DNA from: SLRI01 sp964402505
GTDB taxonomy: Bacteria > Pseudomonadota > Alphaproteobacteria > Geminicoccales > Geminicoccaceae
Assembly (NCBI GenBank): GCA_964402505.1
Contig: CAYOCP010000013.1
Location: 47,610-111,609, forward strand
Reading direction: 5' to 3'
DNA length: 64,000 nucleotides
The notes under the pieces are model-generated. The model was not told where the DNA came from, searched no databases, and was given only the letters and a program-made list of their open reading frames with translations. A program made the translations under genes and the position numbers. This document shows, piece by piece, positions 53,362 through 61,623 of this stretch; positions within the stretch are counted from its first letter, which is position 1; the number at the start of each line of letters is the position of its first letter.

Positions 53362-54444
53362 ATGAAGCGTCGCCTCTTCCTCAAGCGACGCGCGAAGCCG
53401 GGAGCGGCACCCGGCCTGCTCATCCACGACCCCACGGCGGCGGCCACCACCATCGCGGCCATCGCCTACGGTCCGGATCACCTCCACGAGATGCACGCCT
53501 GCGAGCCGGGCCGGATCGCCGGGCTTCGGGGATCGGCGCCGGTGCTCTGGGTCGACATCTCGGGCCTCGCCGACCACGCCGCGATCAGCGAGGTGGCGGC
53601 CGGCTTCGGCGTGCACCCGCTGGCCGTCGAGGATGCGGTCAACGCCCATCAGCGGCCCAAGGCCGAGAGCTATGACGGGCACGTGTTCGTCGTCTTCCGC
53701 ATGCTGACCGAGGAGAGCGGGGCGGAGGGCGAGCAGGTGGCGATGGCCGTCGGCCGCGACTTCGTCCTCACCTTCCAGGAGCGTCCGGGCGACTGCTTCG
53801 AGCCGGTCCGCCAGCGCCTGCGCCACGCCAAGGGACGGATCCGCCAGCTCGGCCCCGACTATCTCGGCTACGCCCTGATCGACGCCGCCGTCGACAGCTA
53901 CTTCCCCTATCTCGAGACGCTCGGCGAGGAGATCGAGGAGCTCGAGGATCTGGTGGTCAAGGAGCCGGATCCGAGCCAGGTCGAGCGCGTGCATCGGGTC
54001 AAGCGCGACCTTCTGAGCCTGCGCCGGGCGGTCTGGCCGATGCGCGAGATGCTGAACGCACTGCTGCGCGACGAGCACGAGGAGATCGGCACCACCACGA
54101 GGACCTATCTCCGCGACGCCTACGACCACGCCATCCAGCTCATGGACATGGTCGAGACCTACCGCGAGATCGCGACCAGCCTGCTCGACGTCTACCTCTC
54201 GAGCCAGAGCACGCGCATGAACGAGATCATGAAGGTGCTGACCATCATCGCCACGATCTTCATCCCGCTCGGCTTCGTCGCCAGCCTCTACGGCATGAAC
54301 TTCGACACCTCCTCGCCCTGGAACATGCCGGAGCTCGGCTGGCGCTTCGGCTATCCCCTGGTGCTCGGGCTCATGGCGGCGATCGCCACGGGCCTGCTCT
54401 GGTACTTCCACCGCAAAGGCTGGCTGCGCCCCGACCGCGACTGA
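53362..54444 (+). CDS. corA: CorA-family magnesium/cobalt transporter
   Basis: Inner-membrane divalent-cation channel. The 360 residues have a large cytoplasmic domain, a long helix, and two C-terminal membrane segments with the pore motif YGMNF (GMN). STRMNEIMKVLTIIATIFIP before it is diagnostic. ATG at 53362 is preferred; a TTG nine bases earlier is possible. It ends just before the Ter island. Confidence 0.93.
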   Translation: MKRRLFLKRRAKPGAAPGLLIHDPTAAATTIAAIAYGPDHLHEMHACEPGRIAGLRGSAPVLWVDISGLADHAAISEVAAGFGVHPLAVEDAVNAHQRPKAESYDGHVFVVFRMLTEESGAEGEQVAMAVGRDFVLTFQERPGDCFEPVRQRLRHAKGRIRQLGPDYLGYALIDAAVDSYFPYLETLGEEIEELEDLVVKEPDPSQVERVHRVKRDLLSLRRAVWPMREMLNALLRDEHEEIGTTTRTYLRDAYDHAIQLMDMVETYREIATSLLDVYLSSQSTRMNEIMKVLTIIATIFIPLGFVASLYGMNFDTSSPWNMPELGWRFGYPLVLGLMAAIATGLLWYFHRKGWLRPDRD

Positions 54445-54592
54445 TCCCCCCAAATCGGGGACATGAGAGGCAGTTGCAAAACGGCATGAAGGAGCGGAAT
54501 CGCTCGGTCACCGAGGGGTGAAGCGTGGCGCCATTCAGCTGCCTCCGCCAGGCTGATGCTGTCGAGACAAATCCAATCAGGAGGGACCGACA

Positions 54593-54730
54593 ATGCCACG
54601 GGACGGCAGCTCATCCGAGCACTGGCGGCGTGTCCAAGGCGAGCTGTTCTATTGGCTGGAGGAGCATGTCGGGCCACCCGGCAGCATTAAAGGGGTCAGG
54701 ACCCTTTTAGGCAACCTAAAAGGGTCCTGA
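54593..54730 (+). pseudogene. truncated transposase N-terminus
   Basis: A 45-residue frame with a good ribosome site (GGAGGG). EHWRRVQGELFYWLEEHVGP resembles the opening of a transposase group whose members read LFPWLEEELGPLT. After VGPPGS the frame runs into the REP-like palindrome, which supplies the stop. It marks an old insertion at the left edge of the Ter island. Confidence 0.5.
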
Positions 54731-54734
54731 TCCC
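54692..54734. repeat. REP-like palindrome
   Basis: Two 20-base arms (54692-54711 and 54715-54734) pair with a single mismatch around the loop CAA. The core is GGGTCAGGACCCTTTTAGG. A partial copy lies at 48391. Confidence 0.7.
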
Positions 54735-55170
54735 ATAAGCGCTAAGATTGGCACACCCACCACGGCATCGGAGCTGAGCCCGACCGACCACCACCGTCGC
54801 TCGATCGAAGGGAGGACATGAACCTTGTTCGAATCTACCGTGTGACAAATCGAGTGGCGCTGCCCGTTGCTCTTGGTCTTGCGCGATCGGCTGCGAACGA
54901 CACGGACACCATCCGGCCGCGCGCGTGCGAGCCTGACGGCGATGCGGACACCCGTGGTGGCGAGCGAGCTTGGGCAGTGGCGCTCGGGCCTTTCTTGGGC
55001 CCCGCCGCGTCCTGCACCACGCCCAGAGACGGGACCTTCAATCACCGCCGGAAGCCGCGTCCAGTCAGTCTCATGAGCAAAAGGGTACAAGTGCGACATC
55101 TTTGTCATGGCACCCGATTCCATCCCGAAGTAGAAAATCTATCTAGAACTCTCTTTATGAGCGAGGGAAG
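54735..55170. other. gene-free stretch before the Ter genes
   Basis: A frame from 54818 has a fair ribosome site but runs into the terD-type gene and shows no domain. The last 80 bases are AT-rich and should contain the promoter of the Ter operon; I could not fix its boxes. Confidence 0.4.
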
Positions 55171-55761
55171 ATGGTCTCATTGACCAAGGGACAGGCCATA
55201 TCTCTGGAAAAGACGACAGGCAAGACCTTGACCCAGGTTGTCATGGGCCTTGGATGGGACGAGCGAACCCAGAAGAAGGGCGTTCTCGCCAAAATTCTCG
55301 GAAGGAAGTCTCAAGGTATCGATCTCGACGCCTCCTGCATCATGTATGACGCGGCGGGAGAGGCGGTGGACGCCATCTGGTTTCGCCAGCTGCGGAGCAT
55401 GGATGGCTCGGTCGTCCACACGGGAGACAACCGAACGGGAGCGGGCGACGGCGACGACGAGCAGATTATCGTCGACCTATCCCGTGTGCCGGCAACAGTG
55501 AAGACGCTGGTCTTTGTCGTGAACTCATTCACCGGCGAGACATTCGACATGATCGCGAACGCGTTCTGTCGGCTCGTCGACAAGAGCACCGGCAAGGAAA
55601 TCGCCCGTTACGATCTCACGGGCAGCGGCTCTCACACAGCCCAAATCATGAGCAAGGTCTTCCGCTCGGATCAGGGCTGGACGATGCAGGCAATCGGCGA
55701 GATTGGCCGCGGCCGCACTTTCGCCGACCTGCTGCCGATCATCCGCCCGCATCTCGCCTGA
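55171..55761 (+). CDS. TerD-family calcium-binding stress protein (first copy)
   Basis: 196 residues with the TerD core: LEKTTGKTLTQVVMGLGWD, IDLDASCIMYDAAG and HTGDNRTGAGDGDDEQI, the Asp-rich calcium site. A short Lys-rich insert (TQKKGVLAKILGRKSQG) sits before the IDLDAS motif, as in TerZ-like members. Base composition is clearly lower in GC than the flanks. The ATG follows GCGAGGGAAG. It is the first gene of the Ter cluster. Confidence 0.9.
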   Translation: MVSLTKGQAISLEKTTGKTLTQVVMGLGWDERTQKKGVLAKILGRKSQGIDLDASCIMYDAAGEAVDAIWFRQLRSMDGSVVHTGDNRTGAGDGDDEQIIVDLSRVPATVKTLVFVVNSFTGETFDMIANAFCRLVDKSTGKEIARYDLTGSGSHTAQIMSKVFRSDQGWTMQAIGEIGRGRTFADLLPIIRPHLA

Positions 55762-55850
55762 TTCGAGCCGGGGGACGGATCCACACCAAAATCCAGGCGT
55801 GCTGCGATCCGGTTCAGGCTCGCCGGACGGCCTACGTGCGGAGACAGACC

Positions 55851-56924
55851 ATGTGGATGTTCCGGTACTTCACCGGCGCCTTCATTCTCACCGGCCTCGG
55901 CCTAGCCGCTGGTGCCGCACTCGGCTGGAACGCTTCCGGCACGATGTCTGGAACCACGTCTATTTTGCTGATCGTCACCGTTCTCTGCGTGCTCGAGATC
56001 AGCCTCTCCTTCGACAACGCGATCGTCAACGCCACCATCCTCAAGGACATGGAGCCGAGGTGGCAACGTCGATTTCTGACGTGGGGCATCACCATTGCCG
56101 TCTTCGGCATGCGCATTGTCTTCCCGCTGCTGATCGTCGCGATCGCCGCCCGTTTGGGCCCGATCGAGGCGGTCACGCTGGCGGTGCTCGAGCCGGATCG
56201 CTACGCCCGCATCCTCACCGACGCGCACACGGGCATCGCCGCCTTCGGTGGCACGTTCCTGCTCATGGTCGGCATAAAGTATTTCCTCGATGCGGAGAAG
56301 GAGGTGCACTGGGTCGACGTCGTCGAGCGTCATCTGGTGAAGTTCGCCAGCCTCGAGGCGATCGAGATCGTCGTGGCACTCATGCTGCTCTATGGCTTCA
56401 GCCGACTGCTGCCGGCGGAGGAGACGCTGACCTTCCTGACCGCTGGCATCTTCGGCCTCGTCACCTTCATCGCCGTGCATGCTCTGGGCGACTTCATGGC
56501 GGTGCCCGAGGCGCAGATGAAGGCCGTCCATCGGGCCGGCTTCGCCTCCTTCCTCTATCTGGAGCTGCTGGACGCCAGCTTTTCGTTCGACGGCGTGATC
56601 GGCGCCTTCGCGCTCTCCAACAACCTCTTCGTCATCGCCATCGGTCTCGGCGTCGGCGCCATGTACGTCCGCTCGATGACCGTCATGCTGGTCGAGCGCG
56701 GCACGCTCGCGGAATACCGCTATCTCGAGCATGGCGCCTTTTGGGCGATCCTGGCGCTGGCGCTCATCATGCTGACGCAAACCGTCCAGCACATCCCGGA
56801 AGTCGTCACCGGCTTGATCGGTGCCACGCTGATCGGCGCCGCCCTGGTGTCGTCCGTTCGCCACAACCGCCGACGCGTGCCAAGTGGCGGCCAGATCTCC
56901 GCACTCGTCCAGAAGCCGCTCTGA
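55851..56924 (+). CDS. TerC-like membrane protein (DUF475)
   Basis: Integral membrane protein of the TerC superfamily, thought to move or sense metal ions. The 357 residues have about nine membrane segments. LCVLEISLSFDNAIVNATIL carries the Glu and Asp of the first TerC motif, and LELLDASFSFDGVIGAFALS carries the second. GGAGA stands before the ATG at 55851; a GTG at 55836 is in frame. It lies between the two terD-type genes. Confidence 0.9.
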   Translation: MWMFRYFTGAFILTGLGLAAGAALGWNASGTMSGTTSILLIVTVLCVLEISLSFDNAIVNATILKDMEPRWQRRFLTWGITIAVFGMRIVFPLLIVAIAARLGPIEAVTLAVLEPDRYARILTDAHTGIAAFGGTFLLMVGIKYFLDAEKEVHWVDVVERHLVKFASLEAIEIVVALMLLYGFSRLLPAEETLTFLTAGIFGLVTFIAVHALGDFMAVPEAQMKAVHRAGFASFLYLELLDASFSFDGVIGAFALSNNLFVIAIGLGVGAMYVRSMTVMLVERGTLAEYRYLEHGAFWAILALALIMLTQTVQHIPEVVTGLIGATLIGAALVSSVRHNRRRVPSGGQISALVQKPL

Positions 56925-56984
56925 CCGCCCAGCACCCCTTGCGACCGAACCAGGGCCCATCATGATCGAATTGAGGAGCAATCG

Positions 56985-57563
56985 ATGACCGTTTCGCTTT
57001 CCAAGGGTGGCAATGTCAGCCTGTCAAAGGCCGAGCCCGGGCTGACGAGAATTCATATCGGCCTCGGCTGGGACACCCGCGCCACCGACGGCGCCGAGTT
57101 CGATCTCGACGCCTCTCTCTTCATGCTCAAGGAGAACGGCAAGGTGGCGTCGGACGACGGCTTCGTCTTCTACAACAATCTCGTCTCCTCGGATGGCTCG
57201 ATCGAGCATTCGGGCGACAATCGCACTGGCGATGGCGATGGTGACGACGAGGTTATCAAGGTCGGGCTCGACCGCGTTCCGGCAATTTTCAAGAAGCTGT
57301 CGGTGGCGGTGACCATCCACGACGCGGAAAGTCGCGGGCAGAGCTTCGGCATGGTCGAGAACGCCTTCATCCGCATCGTCAACGACGCGAATGACCGCGA
57401 GATCGCCCGCTACGACCTCTCCGAGGACTACTCGACCGAGACCGCGCTGATCTTCGGCGAAATCTATCGCCACGGCGGTGAATGGAAGTTCCGTGCGGTG
57501 GGACAGGGCTACGCTGGCGGCCTGGCCCCGCTCGCCCGCCATTTCGGCGTCAGTGTCGGTTGA
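56985..57563 (+). CDS. terD: TerD-family calcium-binding stress protein
   Basis: 192 residues, a textbook TerD: VSLSKGGNVSLSKAEPGLTR, IGLGWDTR, EFDLDASLFML, HSGDNRTGDGDGDDEVI, VENAFIRIVND and EIARYDLSEDYSTETA. The acidic loops bind calcium. GAGGAG precedes the ATG. It is closer to classical TerD than the first copy and has host-like GC. Cytoplasmic, probably at the membrane with the TerC-like protein. Confidence 0.95.
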   Translation: MTVSLSKGGNVSLSKAEPGLTRIHIGLGWDTRATDGAEFDLDASLFMLKENGKVASDDGFVFYNNLVSSDGSIEHSGDNRTGDGDGDDEVIKVGLDRVPAIFKKLSVAVTIHDAESRGQSFGMVENAFIRIVNDANDREIARYDLSEDYSTETALIFGEIYRHGGEWKFRAVGQGYAGGLAPLARHFGVSVG

Positions 57564-57633
57564 AGCCGGGTCCATCGCACCCTTTCAGCGACCGATCACG
57601 TCCTCCTTTCAGCAATCGATCAGGAATGCCGCC

Positions 57634-58272
57634 ATGCGCCGCCTGCCCGTCTACCTCGTCCTCGACATTTCCGGCTCGATGCACGGAGAGCCGATCGAAG
57701 CGGTGCGGACGGGCATGCAGACGCTCCTCGGCACGCTCAGAAGCGATCCCTACGCGCTCGAGACCGCTTGTCTGAGCGTCATCGTCTTCGACGACCGGGC
57801 CCGGCAGATGGTGCCGCTCACCGAGCTCACCGCCTTTCAGCCGCCGAGCATCGAGGCCGGCACGACGACCGCCCTCGGCGCGGCGCTCGAGCTCACCGCC
57901 GCCTGCATAGCCCGCGAGGTGCGGCGATCCACGGCCGAGACGAAGGGCGACTGGAAGCCGCTAGTCTTCCTGATGACCGACGGCCGGCCAACGGACGATG
58001 TCGCCAAGGGTCTGGCCGCCATCCGCAAGGCCGGCGTCGGCATGATCATCGCGTGCGCCGCCGGCCACGGAGCCGACACGGACGAGCTGAAGAAGATCAC
58101 CGAGTGCGTCGTCGCACTGGACACCGCGGACTCCAGCACCATCGGCGCCTTCTTCAAATGGGTGTCGGCGAGCATCTCGACGACCTCGAAAAAGGTCGAC
58201 CTGACCAAGTCGGACAGCACGAGGCTGCACGAGCTGCCGCCTCCGCCGCCGGAAATCACCGTCGTCCTGTGA
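57634..58272 (+). CDS. TerY-like von Willebrand A domain protein, copy 1
   Basis: 212 residues, essentially one vWA domain. The metal-binding MIDAS residues are intact: DISGS (VLDISGSMHGEPIEAV), Thr in GTTTALGAAL, and Asp in FLMTDGRPTDD. The tail is Pro-rich (ELPPPPPEITVVL). In TerY-P triads the vWA protein is thought to be the scaffold or client of the kinase/phosphatase pair. The ATG at 57634 is used since the domain starts there. Confidence 0.92.
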   Translation: MRRLPVYLVLDISGSMHGEPIEAVRTGMQTLLGTLRSDPYALETACLSVIVFDDRARQMVPLTELTAFQPPSIEAGTTTALGAALELTAACIAREVRRSTAETKGDWKPLVFLMTDGRPTDDVAKGLAAIRKAGVGMIIACAAGHGADTDELKKITECVVALDTADSSTIGAFFKWVSASISTTSKKVDLTKSDSTRLHELPPPPPEITVVL

Positions 58273-58306
58273 CCGTCGCGACACCAGACCCATCATTGGA
58301 GAGGTC

Positions 58307-58942
58307 GTGAGAAAGCTGCCCGTCTATATCCTGCTCGACACCTCGGGGTCGATGCGTGGCGAGCCGATCGAGGCGCTGAACACCGGGCTGCGGGCAATGA
58401 TCAACGCCCTGCGCCAGGACCCGCACGCCCTCGAGAGCGTGCATATCTGCATCGTCACCTTCGATATCGAAGCCAGAGTGGTCGTGCCCTTGACGCCGCT
58501 CGACAGTCTCCTGCCACCAGACATCGCGGCACCCCAATCCGGCCCGACGCATCTCGGCCTGGCGCTCGAGATGCTGGCCGCACGCGTGCCGAAGGAGGTG
58601 GCGCGCTCGACGCCGCAAAGCAAGGGCGACTGGGCGCCGCTCCTCTTCGTCATGACCGATGGCAAGCCCTCCGACATCATGCTGTTCGAGAACCTGTGCC
58701 CACGGATCAAGGCGCTGGGCTTCGCCAACATCATCGGCTGCGTCGCCGGCCCCAAGGCGCGTGAGGCAGACCTGCGGCTGCTTTGCGATCACCTGGTAAC
58801 GCTGGACACCATGGATGCATCGAGCTTCGCCGGATTCTTCAAATGGGTGACCTCGACCATCGCCAGCGGCAACCGCTCGCTCGGTGCCACCTCCGAGGTC
58901 GTCCTGCCGCCGCCGCCGGTGGCGATCCAGCTCGTCTATTGA
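58307..58942 (+). CDS. terY: TerY-like von Willebrand A domain protein, copy 2
   Basis: 211 residues, similar along its length to copy 1: LLDTSGSMRGEPIEALNTGL, GPTHLGLALEML and FVMTDGKPSD keep the MIDAS. The tail again ends Pro-rich (LPPPPVAIQLVY). GTG start with GAGAGG nearby. The length equals that of TerY from enterobacterial ter operons. Tandem copies suggest duplication within the operon, then divergence. Confidence 0.92.
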   Translation: MRKLPVYILLDTSGSMRGEPIEALNTGLRAMINALRQDPHALESVHICIVTFDIEARVVVPLTPLDSLLPPDIAAPQSGPTHLGLALEMLAARVPKEVARSTPQSKGDWAPLLFVMTDGKPSDIMLFENLCPRIKALGFANIIGCVAGPKAREADLRLLCDHLVTLDTMDASSFAGFFKWVTSTIASGNRSLGATSEVVLPPPPVAIQLVY

Positions 58943-58963
58943 GAACCAGTCCGAGGAGTGGCG

Positions 58964-60037
58964 ATGCGCCGGCTTCCTGTTTTCTTTCTCGTCGACGTCT
59001 CCGAATCGATGATCGGCAGCAGCCTCTATGCACTGGAGGAGGGCCTCGCCGATATTGTCAAGGCACTGCGCGCCGATCCGCATGCGCTGGAGACGGTGCA
59101 TGTCTCGGTGATCGCCTTCGCCGGACAAGCACGCACGCTCACGCCTCTTTGTGAATTGACGGCGTTCCACCCGCCAAGCCTCCCGGTCGGTGGCGGCACC
59201 GCGCTCGGCGCCGCCCTGCTGCATCTGATGGACGAGATCGACGGCACGGTTCGGAAGGCGACGACTGACCAGAAAGGCGACTGGCGGCCGATCGTCTTCC
59301 TGATGACCGACGGCCACCCGACCGACGATGTCGGTCCCGCTGTCGACCGCTGGAACGCCAGCTATCGCCGCTTCGTCCAGTTGGTCGCCGTCTCCATCGG
59401 CGGCACCGCCGACCACCGGGTGCTGGCGCGACTGACCGACCACGTGCTGGTCCTCGACGACACCGCCCCTGACGCCTTCACCGGCTTCATCACCTGGATC
59501 AGCCGCTCGATCCAGTCGCAGAGCCGCAGCGTCGGGGTCGGCAAGGACGAGACCGTCAGCCTCGCCAAGGCCGATCCGAGGATCATGGCCCCCGCCGCGA
59601 GCGCCGATGGCCTCACCCCGTTCGCCGGCGTCGATGAGCGCTTCGCGATCTTCCTCGGCAAGTGCCAGGAGAGCGAGCAGCATTACATCGTCAAGTACGA
59701 GCAGCATCTCGGCCGCATCGAAACCCGCGATCCGGTGCTCGCCGGGCTCCTCCAGACCCGCCGCTACATGCTGAAATGCACGGTCCCGGTCGCCCGAAGC
59801 TACTTCGACCTCGCGGCCGAGGAGCCCATGGCACAATCGGTCAATTCGCAGGACATCATCGGCCAGCCCTCCTGTCCCCACTGCGGCTCCCGGGCGGCGA
59901 TGGCCGTCTGCGCCTGCGGCGGCGTCCACTGCGTCACCGGCCCGGGCGAGCAGACCTGCCCTTGGTGCGGCGAGACCGGCCATTACGGCTCGTCCGGGTG
60001 CAATGCGAGCTTCGACATCGGCCGGAGCCAGGGATGA
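58964..60037 (+). CDS. TerY-like vWA protein with C-terminal zinc-binding domain, copy 3
   Basis: 357 residues. A vWA domain (1-205) with DVSES, which keeps the D-x-S-x-S spacing but has Glu for Gly, plus GGTALGAAL and FLMTDGHPTDD. A linker leads to a TerY-C region: CPHCG, CACGGVHC and CPWCGETGHYG, two zinc-ribbon-like knuckles. GAGGAG lies five bases before the ATG at 58964. It overlaps the phosphatase gene by four bases, coupling the two. Confidence 0.92.
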   Translation: MRRLPVFFLVDVSESMIGSSLYALEEGLADIVKALRADPHALETVHVSVIAFAGQARTLTPLCELTAFHPPSLPVGGGTALGAALLHLMDEIDGTVRKATTDQKGDWRPIVFLMTDGHPTDDVGPAVDRWNASYRRFVQLVAVSIGGTADHRVLARLTDHVLVLDDTAPDAFTGFITWISRSIQSQSRSVGVGKDETVSLAKADPRIMAPAASADGLTPFAGVDERFAIFLGKCQESEQHYIVKYEQHLGRIETRDPVLAGLLQTRRYMLKCTVPVARSYFDLAAEEPMAQSVNSQDIIGQPSCPHCGSRAAMAVCACGGVHCVTGPGEQTCPWCGETGHYGSSGCNASFDIGRSQG

Positions 60038-61623
60038 GCGACGGTTCGCGTCCGTCGCCGGAGATCACGGCGTTCATCGATGGGCTCAAGGATGTCATCG
60101 AAAATGCCGCCGTTCCCGATGAGAGCGATCCCGATGGATGCGCGATTGCTGCACAAGCAATATGGCGCAACGTGCAACACCTGTCGGGCCATCTCATCAA
60201 GCACGAGCGACGGCGCAAAGACAGCGGTTGCCAGCAGGAGCGAAGAATCGAAGCGTATAAGTTTGGCTTGAGGGATCTCCGGGATAGAGGCATCGGCTCA
60301 TCGGCAAGACAGCAAGCCGATCTGGACAAGACCGAGCCCGCGGACAGCCAACGGTTGCAGTGGCCCGCGCCGGCCGCGCAACCGCGCGAGGAGCGGACTA
60401 CCACGCCGCCCCTTCGGGTCGGCGAAGGGTCGATTAATCTGCCCAACGCGAAGGTTGGCCAACCCTATGAATATGTGATCCCTATCAGCGGTTGGTCGAA
60501 CGCACGGGTGGAGGACGGCCACGGCTCGGATATCGACGCCACCATCGAGGGCGAGACCGTGAGGTTCGGCGGAATTCCACACAGGCACGGCAGCTTTCAG
60601 ATACGCGTCTCCGGCCTGCTCGAGGACACGCCGGTGGAGATGAAAGCCGGGCTCTGGGTGAACCCCGACCCGCGGACCCTCTGGCGGGACGAGCCGAGCG
60701 ACCAGGCGGCGCCTTACGCGAAGCCCGACGAGGCCTTCGCCAGGGTCGACGGGTCCCTGTTCGGCGCGGGCGCCAGCAAGCGGGGTCGATCGCACGCCCA
60801 TGAGGGTCTCTATCGCGAGGACGATTTCGGTCTCTCCAAGCCGACCTCGAGCGGCTGGCAGTTCGCCGTCGTCGCCGACGGCGCCGGCAGCGCGCCCGTG
60901 TCCAGGCGCGGGTCGCGGCTCGCCGTGGAGACCATTCTCGAGCGCCTGCCGCCGCTGCTCGACGACCTGCTCGGGCCGACGAGGATCGAGCACCTGGTGA
61001 CCGAATTTCGCGCGGGCAAGGAGGATGCGGCTCGGAGCATCGAGCTCGGCCTGCACGCGACCATCGTCGAATCGGCACGGCAAGCCGCCCTGGCGATCGA
61101 GAAGGAGGCCGAGGAGAAAAAGCGATCGGCCGGTGATTTCTCGACCACGTTGATCGTCTGCATCGCCAAAAGGGTTTCCGCCGGCTGGTTCTTTGCCGGC
61201 TTCTCGATCGGCGATGGCGGGGCCGCCGTGCTCGACGCCGAAGGCGGAACGGTCAAGGTCCTGGCCGCACCCGACAGCGGCGATTTCGCGGGCCAGACGA
61301 GATTTCTCCATTCGTCCGAGTTCGAAGGCGGCAACGATGCTCTGGCCAAACGCATCTTCTTCGACGTGCGCGAGCGGTTCAGCGCGCTTTTCGTGATGAC
61401 CGACGGCATCACCGACCCGAAGTTCCCAACCGATTCCGCCTACACGGACGCCGGTCAGTGGTGCACCTTCTGGCAAGACGACCTGGGCAAGAGCGTCGAT
61501 CTTCGCCAGGACAATGCCGAGCTCGAAAGGCAGCTTCTGGGCTGGCTCCAATTCTGGTCACCGGGCAACCACGACGATCGAACGCTCGTCGTGCTGGTCC
61601 CCGGCGACGCGGCGGGCGCATGA
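60034..61623 (+). CDS. PP2C-type protein phosphatase with N-terminal extension
   Basis: 529 residues. The C-terminal half (about 240-525) is a PP2C domain: metal-binding Asp residues in VVADGAGSA (282), SIGDGGAAVL (394), VMTDGITDP (457) and HDDRTLVVL. Residues about 130-212 (INLPNAKVGQPYEYVIP to AGLWVNPDP) look like an Ig-like fold; the first 125 are low in GC and of unknown fold. In the TerY-P triad it would reverse the kinase. ATGA overlaps join it to both neighbours. Confidence 0.88.
   Translation: MSDGSRPSPEITAFIDGLKDVIENAAVPDESDPDGCAIAAQAIWRNVQHLSGHLIKHERRRKDSGCQQERRIEAYKFGLRDLRDRGIGSSARQQADLDKTEPADSQRLQWPAPAAQPREERTTTPPLRVGEGSINLPNAKVGQPYEYVIPISGWSNARVEDGHGSDIDATIEGETVRFGGIPHRHGSFQIRVSGLLEDTPVEMKAGLWVNPDPRTLWRDEPSDQAAPYAKPDEAFARVDGSLFGAGASKRGRSHAHEGLYREDDFGLSKPTSSGWQFAVVADGAGSAPVSRRGSRLAVETILERLPPLLDDLLGPTRIEHLVTEFRAGKEDAARSIELGLHATIVESARQAALAIEKEAEEKKRSAGDFSTTLIVCIAKRVSAGWFFAGFSIGDGGAAVLDAEGGTVKVLAAPDSGDFAGQTRFLHSSEFEGGNDALAKRIFFDVRERFSALFVMTDGITDPKFPTDSAYTDAGQWCTFWQDDLGKSVDLRQDNAELERQLLGWLQFWSPGNHDDRTLVVLVPGDAAGA

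Noticed and set aside
54818..55183. Possible small gene with a GGGAGG ribosome site
   Set aside because: Composition is not coding-like, no domain is seen and it runs into the start of the terD-type gene.
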